Part shown: piece by piece, positions 59,967-64,000 of the stretch
Layout of the letters: each line of letters starts with the position of its first letter
Numbering within the stretch: position 1 is the stretch's first letter
DNA from: UBA3478 sp038134285
GTDB lineage: Bacteria; Bacteroidota; Bacteroidia; Flavobacteriales; Flavobacteriaceae
Reading direction: 5' to 3'
Length of the DNA stretch: 64,000 nucleotides
Assembly (NCBI GenBank): GCA_038134285.1
Contig: JAYPUW010000001.1
Coordinates: 1-64,000, forward strand
The notes under the pieces: generated by a model
The model's database searches: none
What the model was told of the DNA's origin: nothing
Seen by the model: only the letters and a program-made list of their open reading frames with translations
Translations under genes and position numbers: made by a program

Positions 59967-60672
59967 GAATGCGCTTTAAAATCTCCGCAGTGTTTTTATG
60001 ATCAGAGTGAATGCAAAAGGTATGAGGTTCGATGGCATGTCGACCTTGCATGATGTCTTCAAGAATTCCGCTTTGCATCAATCGAAGTTGATTCAAACTC
60101 TCTTCTGGAGTACTTATGACAGCTCTATTATCTGAGCGGCTCAACAGACGAATTCGATCTGCATACCTACGATCGATAAAGTATTCGTGATAGCACTTTA
60201 ATCCTCTGTGTTTTGCCTTTTGTGCGAGCACCGAATGTTCTTGAACGTAAAGAATACGTTTGGAGCTAAAAGGAGCAATAGCCTCTAAATACAAGTCGGC
60301 CAACGGCGCATTTTGAGCCATATCATTGTAGAGCGCACCGTGTGCTTTGATGTGCGTCCATTTACTTTTGAGGCGTTTGCATTGACTGTCAAAAAGTTCT
60401 AGTTGTTTGTATAGCGACTGTTTAAGTGCCTCATGGCTCATCTCGAGGGTACGCCTTCCGAAGTGCTCACGATCAGGATACGACGGATGCGCCCCCAGCT
60501 CTAAACCCAAAGCTGCTCCTGCCTCTAGGGTTTTTGCAATGGTTTCTGCATCACCTGCATGCCCCCCACAGGCAATATTGAGGGCGTGAACATAGCCGTA
60601 GAGGGGCTGCTCATCGACCAATCCTTCTCCTGCATCAAGGTTGATATGTAAAGCGCTTGACTTGACTTTCAT
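59956..60672 (-). CDS. pxpA: 5-oxoprolinase subunit PxpA
   Basis: The 238-residue LamB/YcsF-family protein shows LNLDAGEG-like HINLDAGEG, LNIACGGHAGDAETI, LGAHPSYPDREHFGRR and THIKAHGALYNDMA, all family hallmarks with conserved acidic and histidine residues. It is the subunit that, with PxpB and PxpC, opens 5-oxoproline at the cost of ATP. It overlaps the Nramp-like gene by four bases and pxpB by 11, so the four-gene pxp unit is translationally coupled, as in the ycsF-ycsG-kip locus of Bacillus. Confidence 0.95.
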   Translation of the reverse strand: MKVKSSALHINLDAGEGLVDEQPLYGYVHALNIACGGHAGDAETIAKTLEAGAALGLELGAHPSYPDREHFGRRTLEMSHEALKQSLYKQLELFDSQCKRLKSKWTHIKAHGALYNDMAQNAPLADLYLEAIAPFSSKRILYVQEHSVLAQKAKHRGLKCYHEYFIDRRYADRIRLLSRSDNRAVISTPEESLNQLRLMQSGILEDIMQGRHAIEPHTFCIHSDHKNTAEILKRIHEA

Positions 60673-61871
60673 GAGAGCGACTTAAATAACGCCATGCCCC
60701 CTAGCAAAAGAGTGAATAGCACTAAAACTATTCCAATGAGTTTCTGAGAGGTTGTATTCACCTGTTCCCCCATAACTGAAACTCTAGAAGATAACACAAG
60801 TAATGTAAGTGCGATGATAGGGAGTAACAAGCCATTTGCAATCTGCGCAAACTTGATCACTTCAACGGGCGCCGTACCTATGAGAGCAATCGAGAATCCG
60901 ATGACAAAGACAGTAACGCTAGCTATTCTAGAACTATTTGGATGCTCATACGGGGTTGATCTTACAATAGATTTTGCCACTAGTCCTACCGCCAAAGGAG
61001 CGGTGATCGATGAGGTTAGTCCGGCCGCGAAAAGTCCAAAGCCAATGATGAACCGACTGGCGCTTCCGAAAGTGGGCTCCAACAGTGCGATAAGATCGAG
61101 GACCGATTGAATGGATCTAGATTGTACTGAGGCCGCTGTAATCAGTATGGCCATTGAGATGAGTCCGCCTAGGACAATACTTATTGCGGTGTCTAATCTC
61201 AACGCTTTTATCGAACGAATCTCGCGGTGCGAACGATTCACTAAAGCAGTGTGAAGAAACAAATTGTAGGGCACTACCGTAGTTCCTACAAGCGCAATCA
61301 CTATAAGGGTATTGTCGGCGTTAAGACTTGGAAGCACAGCAGCCTTGAGCACCGTTAACACATTAGGCCCTAAGCTCACTGCGGTCAAAGTAAAGGCAAA
61401 TCCCATCACAATTACCATGAGCATTAAAAACCGCTTAATAGCCTCAAAACGTTCGTGCCAAAGAAAAGTGATGACAATAGCAGCTATGAAGAGTAGCATT
61501 AAAAACTTTGAATGCTCAATTGATGTTAAAGACTGGAGCCCCAAGAGCGTTCCGCTCAAATTGCCTCCTTGATATACTGAATTGCCAAAAACAATGGCAG
61601 CAAGGATCAGCCCTAAAATGGCTATCCGCCAAAATCGATGCCTAATATGTGTTTTTATAATTTGATCTAAATCCATCTTGAAGACCCAGCCCATACGCGC
61701 TGCAATCTCTTGAAAGTAATAGGTGATGAAAACTGAAAGTGTAAGGGCCCATAAAATTTCAATGCCGAAATCCACTCCTGCCATAGCGCAAGTGGTTACT
61801 GTTCCTGGGCCAATGAAGGCGGCAGCAATGAAGATTCCTATGCGTTTTGATTTAAGAGATGGCGTATTCAA
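60669..61871 (-). CDS. Nramp-related transporter lacking the canonical metal site
   Basis: The 400-residue protein has 11 hydrophobic helices and the Nramp fold. It starts at a TTG codon, with a stop four codons upstream and no ATG nearby. In TM1 the canonical DPGN is GPGT (Gly21, Thr24), and in TM6 MPHN is VPYN (Val200, Tyr202, Asn203), so the aspartate, asparagine and methionine that bind Mn2+ or Fe2+ are gone. The same changes mark the YcsG-type proteins found beside ycsF and kip genes. A metal role is therefore doubtful; import of 5-oxoproline or another ligand is a reasonable inference from the operon. Confidence 0.88.
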   Translation of the reverse strand: MNTPSLKSKRIGIFIAAAFIGPGTVTTCAMAGVDFGIEILWALTLSVFITYYFQEIAARMGWVFKMDLDQIIKTHIRHRFWRIAILGLILAAIVFGNSVYQGGNLSGTLLGLQSLTSIEHSKFLMLLFIAAIVITFLWHERFEAIKRFLMLMVIVMGFAFTLTAVSLGPNVLTVLKAAVLPSLNADNTLIVIALVGTTVVPYNLFLHTALVNRSHREIRSIKALRLDTAISIVLGGLISMAILITAASVQSRSIQSVLDLIALLEPTFGSASRFIIGFGLFAAGLTSSITAPLAVGLVAKSIVRSTPYEHPNSSRIASVTVFVIGFSIALIGTAPVEVIKFAQIANGLLLPIIALTLLVLSSRVSVMGEQVNTTSQKLIGIVLVLFTLLLGGMALFKSLS

Positions 61872-61929
61872 ATAGACAAATTAATGGGCCTAACACAAGC
61901 CGCTCGGTTAAACCTAATTCGAACTTACA

Positions 61930-61937
61930 TAATTTTG
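61930..61937 (+). promoter_or_regulatory. candidate -7 promoter element TAATTTTG
   Basis: Exact match to TAnnTTTG, ending four bases before the ATG of the AMP nucleosidase gene, which predicts a leaderless mRNA. A -33 TTTG at usual spacing is not obvious. Confidence 0.35.
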
Positions 61938-61941
61938 CTGT

Positions 61942-62712
61942 ATGGAATCTAAAGAAGAAATCGTCAGCGACTGGTTACATCGCTACACTGGAAAGCCTGC
62001 ATCTGAGTTTGGTAAATTCATCTTGCTGACCAACTTTTACAAGTACGTTTCAAAGTTCGCAGAAATAACCGGAGCTAAAGTTGAAGGAAAGGATACTGTG
62101 ATGCCCTCGGCAACCCATAACGGAATAAGCATCATTGATTTTGGTATCGGAAGTCCGAATGCAGCATTGATCATGGACCTACTCATGGCTGTTGATCCAG
62201 AGGCTGTTCTCTTCTTGGGTAAATGTGGCGGACTCAAAAAACGCAACCAGATTGGTGACTTTATTCTGCCCATTGGAGCCATTCGCGGAGACGGTACCTC
62301 TGACGATTACTTTCCGAAAGAAGTTCCTGCACTTCCTTCTTTCGCATTGCAAAGGGCTATCTCTTCAACCATCAAAGATAATGGCCATAGTTATTGGACG
62401 GGTACCGTATTTACCACCAACCGTAGGGTGTGGGAACACGACAAAAAGTTCAAGGCCCATCTGAAAAAGGTGCGAGCCTATGCCATTGATATGGAAACAG
62501 CCACGCTTTTCACCGTTGGTTTTCACAACAAGATTCCTACAGGGGCACTCTTGTTGGTGACCGATCAGCCCATGGTGCCCGAAGGGGTTAAATCTATGGC
62601 AGCAGATGCTGAGAATAAGGCGCGCTATGATGCCAATCACGTTCAATTAGGCATTAGTTCTTTAAACCAGATCAAAGACAAAGGGGAAACGATTCGGCAT
62701 TTGAAATTCTGA
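61942..62712 (+). CDS. amn: AMP nucleosidase
   Basis: The 256-residue protein is of the short Bacteroidota AMP nucleosidase type, consisting of the catalytic phosphorylase-like domain without the long N-terminal domain of E. coli Amn. GIGSPNAALIMDLLMAVDPE and LFLGKCGGLKKRNQIGDFIL form the phosphate/ribose site, YAIDMETATLFTVGFHNKIP contains the DMET-type purine-ribose motif, and ALLLVTDQPMVPEGVKS follows. It hydrolyses AMP to adenine and ribose 5-phosphate and so adjusts adenylate levels. Cytoplasmic. It is divergent from the oxoproline operon and shares its 70-base promoter region. Confidence 0.93.
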   Translation: MESKEEIVSDWLHRYTGKPASEFGKFILLTNFYKYVSKFAEITGAKVEGKDTVMPSATHNGISIIDFGIGSPNAALIMDLLMAVDPEAVLFLGKCGGLKKRNQIGDFILPIGAIRGDGTSDDYFPKEVPALPSFALQRAISSTIKDNGHSYWTGTVFTTNRRVWEHDKKFKAHLKKVRAYAIDMETATLFTVGFHNKIPTGALLLVTDQPMVPEGVKSMAADAENKARYDANHVQLGISSLNQIKDKGETIRHLKF

Positions 62713-62784
62713 TTATTTGGGCCGCTTTGTCAGTAGGGGTTTAGTTAATATCTGAACTACAAAAATTCTGATTAATGAAGATTT

Positions 62785-62884
62785 NNNNNNNNNNNNNNNN
62801 NNNNNNNNNNNNNNNNNNNNNNNNNNNNNNNNNNNNNNNNNNNNNNNNNNNNNNNNNNNNNNNNNNNNNNNNNNNNNNNNNNNN
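62785..62884. other. assembly gap of 100 N
   Basis: Exactly 100 N, the usual placeholder for a join of unknown length. The left flank (62713-62784) is non-coding and AT-rich; the right flank begins inside a tRNA gene. Order and distance of the two contigs should not be trusted. Confidence 0.98.
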
Positions 62885-62957
62885 GGTGTTGGGGGATTCG
62901 AACCCTCGACCTCTACCCTGTCAAGGTAGCGCTCTAAACCAACTGAGCTAAACACCC
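62885..62957 (-). tRNA. tRNA-Val (GAC), 3' end lost in gap
   Basis: Read on the minus strand: GGGTGTT acceptor, D-arm AGCTCAGTTGGTTTAGAGC, anticodon stem-loop CTACC-TTGACAG-GGTAG with anticodon GAC (reads GTC, valine), T-arm GAGGG-TTCGAAT-CCCCC and AACACC. The base pairing with the first G and the discriminator base lie in the N run, so the gene is cut by one or two bases. The anticodon loop TTGACA is as in other tRNA-Val(GAC). Confidence 0.93.
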
Positions 62958-62963
62958 TAAAAG

Positions 62964-64000
62964 CTACTCTAAATCAGGAGCGCGGTGAAGGGCCACCTCT
63001 GCAATTCGAACCGGTGATTTAGCTTCAGTGACTTCGAAGGCAACTCCAGTTACGATTTGCGTGTCAAAGGTAATCATCCGTTTGTTTCCGACCGTTGTTC
63101 CTTCGTATACATTTTTATAGTTGCCGGATTCATCCGCCACAAAAAAGCGGAACGACTGAATATGTTGGCCAAACTGAATAGCCTCTTGTACTGAAAATAG
63201 ATTGGCCTCTATAGGAGTTGCAAGTTCTATTTCGATGCGTTGTGTTTCACCAGATTCAAGTAGCTCAAAGGTGTTTCGGTCACCGTCACTTAGTTCATTC
63301 GAGTAAGCTGATGCTACTAAGTTTTGAGCAAATGTGGCGTCGAGTTGATCCTTGAGTCCCATAAGGCGTTCTGCATCAGTCTCATACACGAGTCCGCGTC
63401 GATCCACCGGAAGGTTGAGGAGTAGATTGCTGTTGAGTCCGACAGAATTGAGGTAAATATCCCATAGGTGGGCTACCGTTTTGACCTTGTCGTCTTCTGA
63501 GGCATGGTAGAACCATCCGGGGCGTATCGAGACATCGGTTTCTGTGGGGACCCAATGTGTTCCTTCTTCCTGACCTGCTGAGAAACGATCAAAATCGGGC
63601 ATTCCAGCATATACGCTATCGCGATACAGCGTAGACCAGCTGGTTTGATTGGCATAACCTTTTTCGTTACCTACCCATCGGATGTCAGGTCCGGCATCTG
63701 AGAACATGACCGCATCGGGTTGATATTGGCGCACTAAGGCGTGTGTATTGGGCCAATCATAATAGGTTAATTTATCGACCTTACGACTTTCGTAGGCTCC
63801 ACCATAATATCCGTCTCCGCCATTTGCTCCATCGAACCACACCTCGAATAGCGGGCCGTATAGGGTCAACAATTCAGTGAGTTGATTGCGGTAATAGGTG
63901 ATATAGGCCTCGGTTCCATAATCAGGATGATTGCGGTCCCATGGAGAGAGGTATACTCCCATTTTCAATTCGTATTTATCGCAAGAGGCGCGAAGCTCTT
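62964..64000 (-). CDS. alpha-L-fucosidase (GH29), N-terminus beyond window
   Basis: The frame is open to the right edge, so the start lies beyond 64000. The visible 345 residues include ELRASCDKYELKMGVYLSPW, a family GH29 strand, FEVWFDGANGGDGYYGG with the nucleophile aspartate (WFDGA), VGNEKGYANQTSW, WFYHASEDDKVKTVAHLWDI and LLLNLPVDRRGLV, all typical of GH29. A C-terminal discoidin/F5-8-like sandwich (IEIELATPIEANLFSVQEAI to VALHRAPDLE) binds carbohydrate in relatives. It releases L-fucose from fucosylated glycans such as fucoidan fragments. It ends seven bases from the tRNA-Val gene. Confidence 0.92.
   Translation of the reverse strand, partial: ELRASCDKYELKMGVYLSPWDRNHPDYGTEAYITYYRNQLTELLTLYGPLFEVWFDGANGGDGYYGGAYESRKVDKLTYYDWPNTHALVRQYQPDAVMFSDAGPDIRWVGNEKGYANQTSWSTLYRDSVYAGMPDFDRFSAGQEEGTHWVPTETDVSIRPGWFYHASEDDKVKTVAHLWDIYLNSVGLNSNLLLNLPVDRRGLVYETDAERLMGLKDQLDATFAQNLVASAYSNELSDGDRNTFELLESGETQRIEIELATPIEANLFSVQEAIQFGQHIQSFRFFVADESGNYKNVYEGTTVGNKRMITFDTQIVTGVAFEVTEAKSPVRIAEVALHRAPDLE

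Noticed and set aside
62713..62955. Open frame spanning the N run on the minus strand
   Set aside because: It is built from undetermined bases and antisense tRNA sequence, so it has no coding meaning.
62885..62957. tRNA-Asp (GTC)
   Set aside because: GTC appears on the plus strand, but the gene folds on the minus strand, where the anticodon is GAC (valine).
16294..64000. One polysaccharide utilisation locus containing the sulfatase and the fucosidase
   Set aside because: The two genes are 45 kb apart, with a scaffold gap between, and no SusC/SusD pair is present.
1..64000. CRISPR arrays, insertion sequences, prophage genes, toxin-antitoxin or restriction systems
   Set aside because: No direct-repeat array, transposase, integrase, phage structural gene or defence-type gene was seen on either strand.

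Overview
The window reads as chromosomal DNA of a marine-type member of Bacteroidota, most likely the class Flavobacteriia. Reasons: many exported proteins with the short signal peptides of that group, a TonB-dependent receptor with an N-terminal carboxypeptidase-regulatory-like domain, DUF4625, DUF3078 and HYC_CC_PP families, a two-transmembrane YTNC-free TTIGYGD channel, and candidate TAnnTTTG promoter elements with very short leaders. Genus cannot be fixed from the sequence alone. Coding density is very high; no gene-free stretch longer than 300 bases exists apart from the start-less open frame after 29163. No CRISPR array, insertion sequence, prophage or rRNA was seen. A run of 100 N at 62785-62884 marks a scaffold join.

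Layout. 1-2467: two exported proteins of unknown function, an HxlR-type regulator and an exported Dabb-domain protein, all on the minus strand. 2537-8755: an indoleamine 2,3-dioxygenase-family heme protein, a group of small enzymes (RibD/DHFR-like reductase, acetyltransferase, cupin, methyltransferase), a DoxX-like membrane protein, then an SGNH hydrolase translationally coupled to kynureninase. 9345-16282: a plus-strand operon of a beta-propeller amidohydrolase, an M20-like protein lacking one metal ligand, a DUF819 membrane protein and a PqqB-like metallo-hydrolase. 16294-21076: a sulfatase lipoprotein, a DUF3078 outer-membrane-like protein, a Tat-exported 5'-nucleotidase/SoxB-like phosphoesterase and a small membrane coiled-coil protein. 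21159-27241: a lipocalin-like exported protein and two large M14 carboxypeptidases. 27362-30570: SDR enzyme, frameshifted K+ channel, UPF0173 hydrolase, tRNA-Arg(CCT), a membrane-protein frame with no normal start codon, acetyltransferase, solitary GroES-like protein. 30680-38656: exported D-aminoacylase-like protein, M28 peptidase, esterase lipoprotein, an exported class-V PLP enzyme and a Met/Cys gamma-lyase-type enzyme. 38661-41777: a very large BNR/sortilin-type beta-propeller protein.

41839-53880 is a minus-strand metal cluster: HYC_CC_PP protein, CusA-type RND pump, TolC-type channel, heavy-metal-binding lipoprotein, PepSY protein, CusB-type adaptor, small CxxC protein, ZnuD-like TonB receptor and two DUF4625 lipoproteins. 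It joins copper/silver-type efflux to an uptake-type receptor, and two gene junctions carry look-alike long-span inverted repeats. 53930-55045 encodes a HisC-like enzyme with a twin-arginine signal. 55211-61871 is a tightly packed seven-gene operon joining 5-oxoproline catabolism (pxpABC plus an Nramp-related transporter lacking the metal site) to gluconate catabolism (gntK, gnd, gntP), ended by a strong intrinsic terminator. 61942-62712 is AMP nucleosidase; after it come the N gap, a tRNA-Val(GAC) cut by the gap, and the C-terminal part of a GH29 alpha-L-fucosidase.

Taken together the region suits a heterotroph living on proteins, modified peptides and sulfated or fucosylated polysaccharides: many exported peptidases and amidohydrolases, amino-acid catabolism (tryptophan, Met/Cys, 5-oxoproline) and metal homeostasis. 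The least described parts are the amidohydrolase/DUF819 operon, the Nramp-like transporter in the 5-oxoproline operon, and the repeat-bounded metal cluster.
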